Positions 18,016-27,186 are shown, counted from the stretch's first letter. The stretch: 64,000 nucleotides of DNA from Psychrobacillus glaciei (GCF_008973485.1 NZ_CP031223.1:1426001-1490000), one strand, 5' to 3'. Numbers and translations are program-made. The notes: generated from the sequence alone by a model not told the origin.

Positions 18016-18753
18016 ATGAAGTTCGATGTTAAAACCGATGTCGGTATGAAAAGAATAGTAAATGAGGATCGGGTAGATGTCTTTGTTCGGCCAGACGGAC
18101 GGGTTCTGGCTGTAATTGCAGATGGAATGGGTGGACATAAAGCTGGCGATGTTGCAAGCGAAATAGCAATAACGGAGTTTGAAAAATATTTTGCAGCCTA
18201 TAATCCTTCCATTGTGAAAGCGAAGGATTGGTTAACCTACACATTCCAGTCCATTAATCAGACAATTGCTAAACATTCTGCCATCACACCAGGTTGTGAA
18301 GGAATGGGCACTACTTTAATCGCTGGTTTATTTGAAGGTTACAGAGGGATAATTGCCCATGTTGGAGATAGCCGGGTATATCAAGCAACTCCAAACGGAA
18401 TAAGGCAAATTACACGGGACCATTCCTTTGTAAACGTTTTAATTGATTCTGGAGAAATAACGGAAGAACAAGCAAAAACGCATCCGAAGAAAAATGTACT
18501 CATGAAAGCAGTAGGGACAGAGATATCTATTCAGCCTGATTTTTATGAAGTAAAATTTCAGCCAAACTCTTACTTTCTATTTTGCACAGATGGTTTGAGT
18601 AACAAACTAAGTGAACTATTTATACACACCACTCTTTATGCTGATCAAACAATACAAGAAAAAAGTACTGTGCTCGTGGACGAGGCAAATTTAACTGGTG
18701 GAGAAGATAATATATCATTAATCTTATTATCTAATAATGATGAGGAGGTGTGA
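18016..18753 (+). CDS. prpC: PP2C-type serine/threonine phosphatase
   Basis: Metal-dependent phosphatase that opposes the PrkC kinase. The 245-residue protein has the PP2C motifs NEDR (residue 15 on), IADGMGGHKAGDVAS with metal-binding Asp, GTTLIAGLF, HVGDSRVYQ, RDHS and a final GGEDNISLIL with the last metal Asp. An AGAGGTGAAGG ribosome site precedes the ATG. The TGA lies 2 bases before the kinase ATG, so the pair is coupled. Confidence 0.96.
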   Translation: MKFDVKTDVGMKRIVNEDRVDVFVRPDGRVLAVIADGMGGHKAGDVASEIAITEFEKYFAAYNPSIVKAKDWLTYTFQSINQTIAKHSAITPGCEGMGTTLIAGLFEGYRGIIAHVGDSRVYQATPNGIRQITRDHSFVNVLIDSGEITEEQAKTHPKKNVLMKAVGTEISIQPDFYEVKFQPNSYFLFCTDGLSNKLSELFIHTTLYADQTIQEKSTVLVDEANLTGGEDNISLILLSNNDEEV

Positions 18754-18755
18754 GG

Positions 18756-20723
18756 ATGTTAATCGGTAAACGAATTAGCGGCAGATATAAGTTGCTTGAG
18801 ATGATTGGCGGCGGTGGAATGTCGAATGTTTATTTGGCACATGACATGATCTTAGATCGTGATGTTGCTATTAAAGTGTTGCGATATGATTTTTCAAATG
18901 AAGAAGAGCTACGTCGCCGTTTTCAGCGGGAAGCATTATCTGCCACTAGCCTTACACACCCTAATATAGTAAGTATATATGATGTAGGTGAGGACGAAGA
19001 CATTCAATATATTGTAATGGAGTATGTGAAAGGGGAAACGTTAAAACAATACATACAAAGTGATGCGCCTATTTCTCCCAATAAATCAGTTACCATTATG
19101 AAGCAATTGACATCAGCTATTGCCAATGCACATAACAACCATATTATTCATCGCGATGTTAAGCCACAGAATATATTATTGGATGAAGAAGGTAAGGTAA
19201 AAGTAACTGATTTTGGGATTGCTATGGCATTAAGTGCAACGTCCTATACGCAAACCAACTCTGTGCTTGGAACTGTCCATTATTTATCACCTGAGCAAGC
19301 GCGGGGTGGAATGGCAACGAACAGATCAGATATCTATGCCTTGGGAATAGTCCTATTTGAGCTATTGACAGGACAACTTCCTTTTTCGGGAGAATCAGCG
19401 GTCTCTATTGCATTGAAGCATTTACAAACGGAAACTCCATCTATTAGAGCGATTATTCCTTCCATACCTCAAAGCCTCGAGAATGTCGTGTTAAAAGCAA
19501 CGGCAAAAGATCCGAAAAATCGCTATCGATCTGCAGAGGAAATGGAAGAAGATTTAGCAACTGCATTATCCCCAGAAAGATTTGGAGAAGAAAAGTTCGT
19601 TGTTGCTATGGATGATGATGCAACAAAAGTTCTACCTGTTATTAAAGAACCTGTTTCTTTTGCAGAGGTATCCGAAACAAAAAAAATACCTACAATGACT
19701 ACTTCAAAAGAAACGAAAGTACCGAAGAAAAACAAAAAGAGGAAGTTAATAGGTGGACTTATTGCGGGAATTGTCGCACTTGTACTTTTGACTTTCCTAG
19801 TATTTCCTGGACTTTTAAAACCTAATAAAGTGGAAGTCCCGAATGTAGTAAATTTAGAATTAAAGCAGGCTATCGAACAATTAGAAGCAGAAAGTTTTAA
19901 GGTTGGTGAACCGAAACTTGAGTTTTCGGAAGATATTGAAGAAGGATTTGTCATTCGAACAATGCCAGAGGCAGGAAAGCTTCGCGAAAAAGGAACGGAG
20001 ATTACCCTGTTTGTGTCATCTGGTAAAGAGTCTTCTGAGCTTTCCGATTATAGGGGTAGAGATATTGAGCAAGTGAAAGCGTTACTACAAAACCAAGATT
20101 TACGCTCGTTAGAAGCTAGGCCGGTGTTTTCTAATGAGCCAGTTGGCACTATTTTGGAACAAGATCCAGTAGCTGGAGAAAATATCATTCCATCCGAAAC
20201 GGATTTAATATTTACCGTTAGTAAAGGACAAGATTTACGTACAGTGAATGATTTGACTGGTTATAATGAGAAAGCCATGAGTGATTACGAGAAAACTTCT
20301 GGTTTTAAAATTAAAGTGGCTGATAAGCAGAATTCAGATACAGTTACAAAAGGAAATGTTATAAGTCAATTACCTTTGCCTAATAGCAAATTAGAGCCAG
20401 GAAGCACAATAGAAGTTGTTATATCAGATGGACCAAAACCCGCACGAACAAAATTAGTTGTTAAAACGGTGAGTATTCCATATGAACCTGCAACGGATGA
20501 AGATGGGGCAGAAGAGTCTGAACAAAAAGAAAAAGTAGTTCGTATTTATATACAAGATAAAACAAGATCATTATTAGAACCGGCTGAGGAATTCGTATTA
20601 AGAGAACCGGTAGAAAAAATATTAAAGTTAGAAATAGTTGAAGGCCAAAAAGCAGCATATCGTGTTACGGTCGATTCAACCGAAATCGCACAAGAAACAA
20701 TTGATTATAATGACGTAGAATAA
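18756..20723 (+). CDS. prkC: PASTA-domain serine/threonine kinase PrkC
   Basis: Membrane kinase that senses muropeptides or lipid II through extracellular PASTA repeats and acts in spore germination and cell-wall control. The 655 residues show kinase motifs GGGGMSNVYLA, VAIKVL (Lys), HRDVKPQNILL and DFGIA; one membrane helix at about 331-353 (LIGGLIAGIVALVLLTFLVF); then three PASTA-like repeats (about 365-560) and a C-terminal beta-rich tail. I use ATG 18756, 7 bases after AGGAGG; the GTG at 18750 is too close to that site. It follows its phosphatase gene. Confidence 0.96.
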   Translation: MLIGKRISGRYKLLEMIGGGGMSNVYLAHDMILDRDVAIKVLRYDFSNEEELRRRFQREALSATSLTHPNIVSIYDVGEDEDIQYIVMEYVKGETLKQYIQSDAPISPNKSVTIMKQLTSAIANAHNNHIIHRDVKPQNILLDEEGKVKVTDFGIAMALSATSYTQTNSVLGTVHYLSPEQARGGMATNRSDIYALGIVLFELLTGQLPFSGESAVSIALKHLQTETPSIRAIIPSIPQSLENVVLKATAKDPKNRYRSAEEMEEDLATALSPERFGEEKFVVAMDDDATKVLPVIKEPVSFAEVSETKKIPTMTTSKETKVPKKNKKRKLIGGLIAGIVALVLLTFLVFPGLLKPNKVEVPNVVNLELKQAIEQLEAESFKVGEPKLEFSEDIEEGFVIRTMPEAGKLREKGTEITLFVSSGKESSELSDYRGRDIEQVKALLQNQDLRSLEARPVFSNEPVGTILEQDPVAGENIIPSETDLIFTVSKGQDLRTVNDLTGYNEKAMSDYEKTSGFKIKVADKQNSDTVTKGNVISQLPLPNSKLEPGSTIEVVISDGPKPARTKLVVKTVSIPYEPATDEDGAEESEQKEKVVRIYIQDKTRSLLEPAEEFVLREPVEKILKLEIVEGQKAAYRVTVDSTEIAQETIDYNDVE

Positions 20724-20734
20724 GGAGGTATCGG

Positions 20735-21616
20735 ATGCCGACAGGACAAATTAGAAAAGCATTGAGCGGATTTTATTATGTTTATGATAAGGATCAATTA
20801 ATCCAATGCCGCGGACGCGGTGTATTTAGAAATAGGGGAGAATCGCCGTTAGTCGGTGACTTTGTCGATTATACAGTAGAAGGGAACAATGACGGAACAA
20901 TTACGGTTATTCATGAACGAAAAAATAGTCTCGTTCGCCCACCTATCGCCAATATCGATCAAGCCATATTAGTGTTTTCAGTGAAAGAACCAGATTTTAA
21001 TACGATCTTATTAGACCGTTTTTTAGTCGTGCTAGAGTCTTTTCATATCGAACCCATTATTTGTTTAACAAAAAGTGATTTGTTAGATGAAAAAATGGAG
21101 GAAACCATTAAACAATATATAAAAGAATATGAACAAATTGGTTATCAAGTCTTCATGACTTTCAAAGACGATCCACAATTTGATGATAAAATTACTCCTT
21201 TATTGAAAGGCAAAACAACCGTGCTTGCGGGACAATCTGGTGTAGGGAAATCGACGCTGCTAAATACGATTCTACCCACATTAAATTTAAAAACGGGTGT
21301 TATTTCGGATGCGCTAGGCCGGGGGAAGCATACGACTAGACATGTTGAACTAATAGAGGTTTGTGGTGGTTTGCTTGCTGATACACCTGGTTTTAGCTCT
21401 TTTGAATTTGACTTAATGGAAAAAGAAGCGCTTTCCAGTTGTTTTCCTGAATTTGTAGAGATACAAGATGAATGCAAATATAGAGGATGTATGCATGTAA
21501 ATGAACCGAAATGTGCTGTAAAAGTAGCTATAGAGACTGGAAAAATAAAAGATTATCGCTATAAACACTATTTACAGTTTTTTAATGAAATTCTTGAAAG
21601 AAAGCCGAGGTACTAA
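20735..21616 (+). CDS. rsgA: Ribosome small-subunit-dependent GTPase RsgA
   Basis: Circularly permuted GTPase that checks late 30S maturation. The 293 residues have an N-terminal OB domain (to about 65), then G4 LTKSD, G1 LAGQSGVGKSTLLN and G3 DTPGFSSF in the permuted order, and a C-terminal zinc domain with CKYRGCMHVNEPKC. The gene is 11 bases after prkC and 2 bases before rpe. Confidence 0.97.
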   Translation: MPTGQIRKALSGFYYVYDKDQLIQCRGRGVFRNRGESPLVGDFVDYTVEGNNDGTITVIHERKNSLVRPPIANIDQAILVFSVKEPDFNTILLDRFLVVLESFHIEPIICLTKSDLLDEKMEETIKQYIKEYEQIGYQVFMTFKDDPQFDDKITPLLKGKTTVLAGQSGVGKSTLLNTILPTLNLKTGVISDALGRGKHTTRHVELIEVCGGLLADTPGFSSFEFDLMEKEALSSCFPEFVEIQDECKYRGCMHVNEPKCAVKVAIETGKIKDYRYKHYLQFFNEILERKPRY

Positions 21617-21618
21617 AC

Positions 21619-22287
21619 ATGGTGAAAATTGCTCCATCGATTTTAGCTGCAAATTTTGCAAAGCTTGGGGAAGAAGTAGTAGAAGTGGAAAAGGCTGGCG
21701 CAGAACTCATTCATATTGATGTAATGGATGGTCATTTTGTTCCGAATATTACAATGGGTCCGATTGTGGTAGAAGCATTAAGACCATTAACAAAACTTCC
21801 ATTAGACGTACATTTAATGATTGAAAATGCAGACCAATACATCGAAGCATTTGCAAAAGCTGGTGCTGATTATATTACTGTTCATGTAGAAGCTTGTCCG
21901 CATCTTCATCGCACGATTCAATTAATTCGTTCTTTTGGAGTTAAACCAGGAGTAGTATTGAATCCACATACTCCAGTTGAATCGATTCAACATGTATTAG
22001 AGGATATAGATATGGTTTTATTTATGACAGTTAATCCAGGTTTTGGTGGGCAGAAATTTATTCAATCCGTTGTACCGAAAGTAAAACAATTGGCAGATAT
22101 TGTGAAGGAAAGAAACTTGTCGATTGAAATTGAGATAGATGGCGGTATAAATGAAGAAACGATCATTCCATGTGTAGAAGCTGGAGCTACGATATTTGTG
22201 GCAGGCTCCGCAATTTATAATGCTCCGGATAAGGGGAAAGCTTTGCAAGCAATAAAAGATGCTGGTCTTAGCGCTACAACGAAATGA
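21619..22287 (+). CDS. rpe: Ribulose-phosphate 3-epimerase
   Basis: Interconverts ribulose 5-phosphate and xylulose 5-phosphate in the pentose phosphate pathway. The 222-residue TIM barrel has APSILAANF, the metal-binding HIDVMDGHFVPN, HLMIEN, MTVNPGFGGQKF and the phosphate-binding GGINEET and VAGSAIY loops. It overlaps thiN by 4 bases. Confidence 0.97.
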   Translation: MVKIAPSILAANFAKLGEEVVEVEKAGAELIHIDVMDGHFVPNITMGPIVVEALRPLTKLPLDVHLMIENADQYIEAFAKAGADYITVHVEACPHLHRTIQLIRSFGVKPGVVLNPHTPVESIQHVLEDIDMVLFMTVNPGFGGQKFIQSVVPKVKQLADIVKERNLSIEIEIDGGINEETIIPCVEAGATIFVAGSAIYNAPDKGKALQAIKDAGLSATTK

Positions 22288-22940
22288 AAAGTGTGATTGT
22301 TTGTTCAGGAGGACCAGTAGAGGAAGTTGTTGATTTTAGACAGCTTCCTTTTTCTAAAGAAGAAACTGTATTTATCGGAGCAGATCGGGGAGCTCTTCAT
22401 TTATTAACAAATGGAATTACGCCAAATGAAATCATCGGTGATTTTGATTCTTTACTAGAAGAGGAATATCAATTTCTCAGAAAGTCTGTTAAAAAAATGA
22501 CGATTATGCCCCCCGAGAAAGATGAGACGGATACACATTTAGCTATACTTAGAGCCTTAACATACAATCCAGATTCAGTAATTTTAACAGCAGTAACAGG
22601 TGGTAGACTGGATCATTATGAAGCTGTTTTGCATGATATGGTAAGATTTCAAAGAGAATACCCTGAGATTGTTTTTTATATTCGTAATAAGCAAAATATT
22701 ATTCGTTTTTTATTGCCTGGAAAGCATGAAATTGAACACGATAATTACTTTAAATATGTCTCCTTCTTCTCATTTGGAGAAACAGTAGAAGATATTTCAC
22801 TTCGAGGATTTTTATATGAAGTAACAGAAGAAAATATTTTAATAGGTAATGCAAAATTTACTAGTAATCAAGTAAGTGGACGAAATGGTACTATCTCTAT
22901 TACCGCTGGCATATGTTTAATGATAAGAAGCAGCGACTAA
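22284..22940 (+). CDS. thiN: Thiamine pyrophosphokinase
   Basis: Transfers pyrophosphate from ATP to thiamine, giving thiamine diphosphate. The 218-residue protein has FIGADRGALHLL, the metal-binding IIGDFDSL, the PPEKDETDTHLAI motif and TGGRLDH, then a C-terminal beta-sandwich half. It overlaps rpe at ATGA and is followed after 14 bases by spoVM, as in Bacillus subtilis. Confidence 0.95.
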   Translation: MKSVIVCSGGPVEEVVDFRQLPFSKEETVFIGADRGALHLLTNGITPNEIIGDFDSLLEEEYQFLRKSVKKMTIMPPEKDETDTHLAILRALTYNPDSVILTAVTGGRLDHYEAVLHDMVRFQREYPEIVFYIRNKQNIIRFLLPGKHEIEHDNYFKYVSFFSFGETVEDISLRGFLYEVTEENILIGNAKFTSNQVSGRNGTISITAGICLMIRSSD

Positions 22941-22954
22941 AAGGGAGGAATTGT

Positions 22955-23050
22955 GTGAAGGTTTACACATTTAGATTACCTAAATCAGTTAGTAGTATTA
23001 TGAGAGTTTGTATTCGCATGTTTAGAAAAGAAGAAGTAAAGAAAGAGTAA
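22955..23050 (+). CDS. spoVM: Stage V sporulation protein M (SpoVM)
   Basis: A 31-residue protein beginning MKVYTFRLPKSVSSIM, matching the 26-residue SpoVM amphipathic helix (MKFYTIKLPKFLGGIVRAM in Bacillus subtilis). Proline 9, needed for recognising membrane curvature, is kept. SpoVM sits on the convex forespore membrane and anchors the SpoIVA coat basement. The GTG start follows GGGAGG with 8 bases spacing, and the position after thiN and before rpmB is the conserved one. The C-terminus is longer and more charged (EEVKKE) than usual. It is good evidence that the organism makes endospores. Confidence 0.92.
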   Translation: MKVYTFRLPKSVSSIMRVCIRMFRKEEVKKE

Positions 23051-23160
23051 TATTAGTAAGGGCATAATTTCCAATGTAATCCGCAAGAAAGAAGGACCCT
23101 TTAAGCGTAACGTGTCCTTGCCTTGATCGCCACCTTACTTACTCTATTATCGGAAAATAT

Positions 23161-23206
23161 AAGTGAATGAGGAAGTGACCGAGTCATTTCCTCATTCACT
23201 TTTTTC
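23161..23206 (+). terminator. Terminator-like hairpin of rpe-thiN-spoVM; also core of structured repeat copy 1
   Basis: AAGTGAATGAGGAA (23161-23174) pairs with TTTCCTCATTCACTT (from 23187), followed by six T bases on the plus strand. The inner part GTGACCGAGTCA has the GAC-n3-GTC pattern shared with hairpins at 26233-26266 and 50015-50051, so the hairpin may belong to a dispersed element rather than being a dedicated terminator. Confidence 0.75.
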
Positions 23207-23253
23207 GGAAATCTCGTGTTCAAAGCCTTCTTGGAATGAATAGTTTCCCGAAA

Positions 23254-23290
23254 ATAAAAAAATGCCAGGTCGACAATTGTCAACCTGGCA
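23254..23290 (-). terminator. Terminator of rpmB
   Basis: TGCCAGGT (23263-23270) pairs with ACCTGGCA (23283-23290), with an inner GACAATTGTC palindrome. On the minus strand a T7 run follows. It begins 16 bases after the rpmB stop. Confidence 0.9.
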
Positions 23291-23306
23291 TTAATTATGA
23301 GTGCGA

Positions 23307-23495
23307 TTAAACGCGCTCAACTTTTCCTGATTTCATAGCTCTAGCAGAAACCCATACACGTTTAGGTTTACCGTTTACAAGAATACGGACCTTTTGAAGG
23401 TTTGCCCCCCATGTACGCTTAGTAGCGTTCATTGCGTGAGAACGAGCATTACCAGCACGAGCTTTACGCCCTGTGATTGCACATACTTTTGGCAT
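23307..23495 (-). CDS. rpmB: 50S ribosomal protein L28
   Basis: A 62-residue L28 beginning [20 protein letters not shown], with [15 protein letters not shown] and the basic C-terminal half. Only one cysteine is present, so this is the form without a CxxC zinc site. A GGAGG ribosome site stands 6 bases upstream. It is monocistronic with its own promoter and terminator. Confidence 0.97.
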   Translation of the reverse strand: MPKVCAITGRKARAGNARSHAMNATKRTWGANLQKVRILVNGKPKRVWVSARAMKSGKVERV

Positions 23496-23559
23496 TATAT
23501 TTCCTCCTTTAAAAAAGAAGCTGAAAGTTTTTTCAGTTCGTTATTTCACATACTTTAAT

Positions 23560-23588
23560 AATTTACCACAGACTTTTATGAAGTGCAA
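23560..23588 (-). promoter_or_regulatory. Sigma-A promoter of rpmB
   Basis: On the minus strand TTGCAC (23588-23583), 17 bases, TAAATT (23565-23560). The transcript start would be about 55-60 bases before the ATG. A CTGAAA-TTTCAG palindrome (23521-23536) lies in the leader. Confidence 0.75.
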
Positions 23589-23775
23589 GGCTTATCAAGA
23601 AAAAAACCTTTACACACTAAAATTGATTTCAATACTATTAATGTTTCCTTAATAAGCAATCTTCCCATATAATATAAGATAAAATGAAATAGTATTCGTG
23701 TAAACGCTCTCTTTTATAATTATAAAGGGTGTAGTACAATTATGGATAGTCAAAAAGGATTTGGGAGGTTTAGCT

Positions 23776-24138
23776 ATGTCAATTGAATTGAAAAATGAAT
23801 TCGGTCAAATTGATATATCACAAGATGCGATCGCACAAATTGCCGGCGGAGCTGCTATGGAATGTTACGGGATAGTTGGTATGGCCTCAAAGCATCAAAT
23901 AAGAGATGGTTTAACAGATATATTAAGAAAAGAAAATTTTACAAGAGGTGTAATTGTAAGGCAAGAAAAAGAAGACTTACATATTGATATGTATATTATT
24001 GTTAGTTACGGAACAAAAATTTCTGAAATAGCTTATCAAGTACAATCGAAAGTAAAATACACTCTAAAAAAATCTCTTAGTATGTCAGTGAAATCCGTTA
24101 ATGTATATGTACAAGGAGCTCGCGTGGCAAGCTTGTAA
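23776..24138 (+). CDS. Asp23/Gls24-family protein (YloU type)
   Basis: A 120-residue cytoplasmic Asp23 (DUF322) protein: INEFG-like start ELKNEFGQIDISQDAIAQIAGGAAMECYGIVGMA, then a middle segment with REDLHI-type strands and a C-terminal YTLKKSLSMSVKSVNVYVQG. Family members are linked to cell-envelope stress; the exact role of this paralogue is not settled. I start at ATG 23776, 7 bases after GGGAGG. It lies 17 bases before fakA, as in relatives. Confidence 0.93.
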   Translation: MSIELKNEFGQIDISQDAIAQIAGGAAMECYGIVGMASKHQIRDGLTDILRKENFTRGVIVRQEKEDLHIDMYIIVSYGTKISEIAYQVQSKVKYTLKKSLSMSVKSVNVYVQGARVASL

Positions 24139-24155
24139 ATGAGGGAGAGAAAACA

Positions 24156-25811
24156 ATGAAATCAATTAATGGTATACAGTTTGCAGATATGGTCAAAATG
24201 GGTGCTCATCACTTATTTCAAAATGCGGACTATGTGGATGCTTTGAATGTATTCCCAGTTCCTGATGGAGACACGGGTACAAATATGAATTTATCTATGA
24301 CCTCTGGTGCAAAAGAAATAGCTGCGCACACCGTTGAACATATTGGTAAAACAGCACAAGCTTTATCGAAAGGTTTACTTATGGGGGCAAGAGGTAACTC
24401 TGGAGTCATTTTATCTCAATTATTTCGAGGATTTGGAAAGTCTGTGGAGCAGCTATCGACGGTAGATACCAAACAATTTGCTCAAGCATTAAATTACGGT
24501 GTGGAAACAGCGTATAAAGCAGTAATGAAGCCAGTTGAAGGGACAATCTTAACAGTTGCAAAAGATTCAGCTAAGAAAGCGGTAGAAGTTAGTAAAACAG
24601 AAGAAGATATTTGTTTGCTAATGGAGAAAATTGTAATAGAGGCGAAGGCATCTTTAAATCGAACACCAGATTTATTGCCGGTACTAAAAGAAGTTGGCGT
24701 TGTGGATAGTGGTGGACAAGGATTAGTTTTTGTTTATGAGGGATTTTTAGCTAGCTTAAAGGGCGAAGCATTACCAGAAAAAACAGTAAGCTCGTCTATG
24801 GATGATTTAGTAAGTGCTGAACATCATAAAAATGTTCAAGGCTTCATGGATACTGCTGATATTGAGTTTGGATTTTGTACGGAATTTATGGTTCGATTCG
24901 AAGAAGGTAAAAAAGTATTTGATGAAACAGCTTTTCGGAATGATTTAAGTGCATATGGAGATTCCCTATTAGTTATTTCGGATGATGAAATTGCAAAAAT
25001 TCATATTCATTCCGAAACACCTGGTGAAGTTTTAACATATGGTCAACAATACGGAGATTTAATCAAAATCAAGATCGAAAACATGCGTCAGCAACATACT
25101 GAGATTGTTGGAGAAGGCTATACAAAAGTAGCTCCAATTCAAAAAGCTCAGGTGTATCCTTATGCGGTTGTTACAATTGCTATGGGTGAAGGTATTTCAG
25201 AACTTCTGAAAAGCTTAGGTGCATCCGCTGTAATTGAAGGTGGGCAAACGATGAATCCATCAACTGAAGATATTGTAAAAGCAATTGAAGCGGTTGGTGC
25301 GGAGCGTGTATTAATATTACCTAACAATAAAAATATTATTATGGCTGCAGAGCAAGCAGCAGAAATTTTAGGGATTGAAGCAGCGGTTGTACCAACTAAA
25401 ACACTTCCTCAAGGAATGGCAGCAATATTAGCATTCAATGCACAGGCTACTGTGGAGGAAAACAAAAAGAGTATGACAGAAGCGTTTGCACATGTTAAAA
25501 CGGGGCAAGTGACTTTTGCAGTACGTGATACTTCGATTGATGGCGTGGAAATTAAGAAAGATGATTTTATGGCAATTGCAGAAGGAAAAATTATTCTTTC
25601 TACACCATCCCGAGAAGAAGCAGCAACAAAACTTGCACAATCGCTTATTGATGAGAATGCGGAAATTGTGACAATCATTTACGGTCAAGATGTTTCGAAA
25701 GAAGAAGCTTCGAATTTTGCAGCTTTTGTAGAAGAACAATTCGAAGATGCCGAAATAGAATTATATAACGGTAAACAACCATTATATCCATATATTTTAT
25801 CTGTGGAATAA
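24156..25811 (+). CDS. fakA: Fatty acid kinase catalytic subunit FakA
   Basis: ATP-dependent kinase that phosphorylates fatty acids presented by FakB proteins so that they enter phospholipid synthesis. The 551 residues begin with a DhaL-like nucleotide domain (VFPVPDGDTGTNMNLSMTSG; LMGARGNSGVILSQLFRGF; VGVVDSGGQGLVFVYEG). A middle domain and a C-terminal DegV-like FakB-contact region (about 330-551) follow. Formerly YloV. A strong hairpin follows at once. Confidence 0.95.
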   Translation: MKSINGIQFADMVKMGAHHLFQNADYVDALNVFPVPDGDTGTNMNLSMTSGAKEIAAHTVEHIGKTAQALSKGLLMGARGNSGVILSQLFRGFGKSVEQLSTVDTKQFAQALNYGVETAYKAVMKPVEGTILTVAKDSAKKAVEVSKTEEDICLLMEKIVIEAKASLNRTPDLLPVLKEVGVVDSGGQGLVFVYEGFLASLKGEALPEKTVSSSMDDLVSAEHHKNVQGFMDTADIEFGFCTEFMVRFEEGKKVFDETAFRNDLSAYGDSLLVISDDEIAKIHIHSETPGEVLTYGQQYGDLIKIKIENMRQQHTEIVGEGYTKVAPIQKAQVYPYAVVTIAMGEGISELLKSLGASAVIEGGQTMNPSTEDIVKAIEAVGAERVLILPNNKNIIMAAEQAAEILGIEAAVVPTKTLPQGMAAILAFNAQATVEENKKSMTEAFAHVKTGQVTFAVRDTSIDGVEIKKDDFMAIAEGKIILSTPSREEAATKLAQSLIDENAEIVTIIYGQDVSKEEASNFAAFVEEQFEDAEIELYNGKQPLYPYILSVE

Positions 25812-25814
25812 TAG

Positions 25815-25847
25815 AAAGCCACGAGAAAATTTCTCGTGGCTTTTTAA
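25815..25847 (+). terminator. Terminator of asp23-fakA
   Basis: AAAGCCACGAGAAA pairs with TTTCTCGTGGCTTT, followed by T bases. It starts 3 bases after the fakA stop codon. Confidence 0.92.
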
Positions 25848-25881
25848 AAGAATAGGTATACAAGTTTTATGCAGTGAACTG

Positions 25882-25982
25882 GTTGATTTCCGCTGCAGGT
25901 CCGTGAGCCTCCTCGCTACGCTGTGGGGTCTCACCTGGACACGTTTCCCCCGCTGGAGTCGCCGCCTTCCGCTACAATCAAC
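25882..25982 (-). repeat. GC-rich dispersed intergenic repeat, copy B
   Basis: GTTGATT (25882-25888) pairs with AATCAAC (25976-25982) at the ends. Inside are TTCCGCTGCAGG and GGAGTCGCCGCCTTCCGCT. Read on the minus strand it has the same landmarks (GGCGGCGACTCC, GGAGGCTC, GCGGAAATC) as the other copies. Confidence 0.8.
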
Positions 25983-26084
25983 TCTACAAAGAAAGATAGA
26001 AAATATGCTTCTTGTTCTTTCTCTTGTTCAAATATATAGCAAATGGAAACTGAGATAAAATAGAAAGCATCTATTGATAAAGAA

Positions 26085-26300
26085 GCGATGAGCGGACGAA
26101 ATTGTATCTTCGTCCGCTTTTAAAAGAATAGGAAAGTATCTCATCTCTCATTATCCAAACCAAATTCATTATGTCTTTACTTATTTCAAGAGGGCGACAG
26201 ACAAACATCCGCCACAGGATTACCGAAAAGAGAGGATCTGAAATGACGCAGTCACTTCCAGATCCTTCATAAAAGCCTTCGTTAATAATGTAGTCAAGCT
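26085..26300 (-). repeat. Structured dispersed element, copy 2
   Basis: Core hairpin AGGATCTG (26233-26240) with CAGATCCT (26259-26266) encloses TGACGCAGTCA. It is flanked by an outer arm ATTACCGA (26219-26226) and TTCGTTAAT (26278-26286). The blocks GACAGAC-AAACATCC and AATAGGAAAGTATCTCAT and the hairpin AGCGGACGAA/TTCGTCCGCT (26091-26119) complete it. Aligned with copies near 23146-23265 and 49785-50070. Confidence 0.65.
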
Positions 26301-26511
26301 TTCGTTCACAGCACTGTAGAAATTGCGAAGACAAAATGCACTTAAAGAACGCTTGCTGTTTTTTTAGAAATATTGCATTCTTTAATCTAAATCATTACGC
26401 TTATGGGATAGAAATATGGTTGGGTTGATTAGTGTTATCCCATCTATCTTTTGTTTAAAATGGGTATACAGTGTAAAATAGAAGAAAAATATAAAATTGG
26501 GGGTCTATGCA

Positions 26512-27174
26512 ATGAAGTTCAAATCTGTTTTTGACATAATTGGACCTGTTATGATCGGACCATCCTCCTCGCATACTGCTGGAGCGGCTCGAATCGGGAG
26601 AGTAGCAAGAGATTTATTTGGTAAACAACCTACATGGGCTAAAATACATTTATATGGATCTTTTGCTGAAACATATAAAGGTCATGGAACAGATATTGCG
26701 ATTATTGGTGGATTGCTAGATTATGATACCTTTGACGAACGTATTAAGACCGCTTTTGAAGATGCTGAAAAAGCGGGACTTACCTTTGAGTTCATTCCGG
26801 AGACAGCGCATACTGAACATCCTAATACAGCCCGAATTGTCATTGGCGATGGGCATCAAGAAATGTCTTTGGTTGGTATATCAATTGGTGGAGGAAAAAT
26901 AGAAATTACAGAGTTAAATGGTTTTCCACTTAGACTTTCGGGGAATCTAGCGGCGATTTTGGTCGTACATGAAGACCGATCGGGTTGTATTGCAAACGTT
27001 GCTAATTGTTTAGCGAAATACGATATAAATATTGGTCATATGGAAGTTTCTCGAAAAGAAAAAGGAAATATGGCATTAATGATTATCGAAGTCGATCAAA
27101 ATGTAGAGACACATATACTAGAAGAGATAGGTGCTTTACCTAATATTACACAAGTAACAAGAATAGCGGACTGA
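26512..27174 (+). CDS. sdaAB: L-serine dehydratase, beta subunit
   Basis: Small subunit of the iron-sulphur L-serine deaminase, which converts serine to pyruvate and ammonia. The 220 residues start MKFKSVFDIIGPVMIGPSSSHTAG, the conserved serine-rich substrate loop, and end with an ACT domain (about 145-220, LVVHEDRSGCIANVANCLAKY). I take ATG 26512; a TTG at 26497 lies within the GGGGG ribosome site. The alpha subunit follows after 12 bases. Confidence 0.95.
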   Translation: MKFKSVFDIIGPVMIGPSSSHTAGAARIGRVARDLFGKQPTWAKIHLYGSFAETYKGHGTDIAIIGGLLDYDTFDERIKTAFEDAEKAGLTFEFIPETAHTEHPNTARIVIGDGHQEMSLVGISIGGGKIEITELNGFPLRLSGNLAAILVVHEDRSGCIANVANCLAKYDINIGHMEVSRKEKGNMALMIIEVDQNVETHILEEIGALPNITQVTRIAD

Positions 27175-27186
27175 GGGGGAAAACGA

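Larger units (their letters stand above)
25848..26511. other. Repeat-filled gap between fakA and sdaAB
   Basis: About 660 bases between genes that are close neighbours in Bacillus subtilis. It holds a GC-rich repeat (25882-25982) and a structured element (about 26085-26300). The remaining bases are AT-rich; the promoter of sdaAB must lie between about 26340 and 26500 but no strong match stands out. Confidence 0.7.

Noticed and set aside
26071-26334. 87-codon minus-strand frame
   Set aside because: It lies along the structured element copy 2; the same element in copy 3 is not open in the matching frame throughout, so coding is unlikely.
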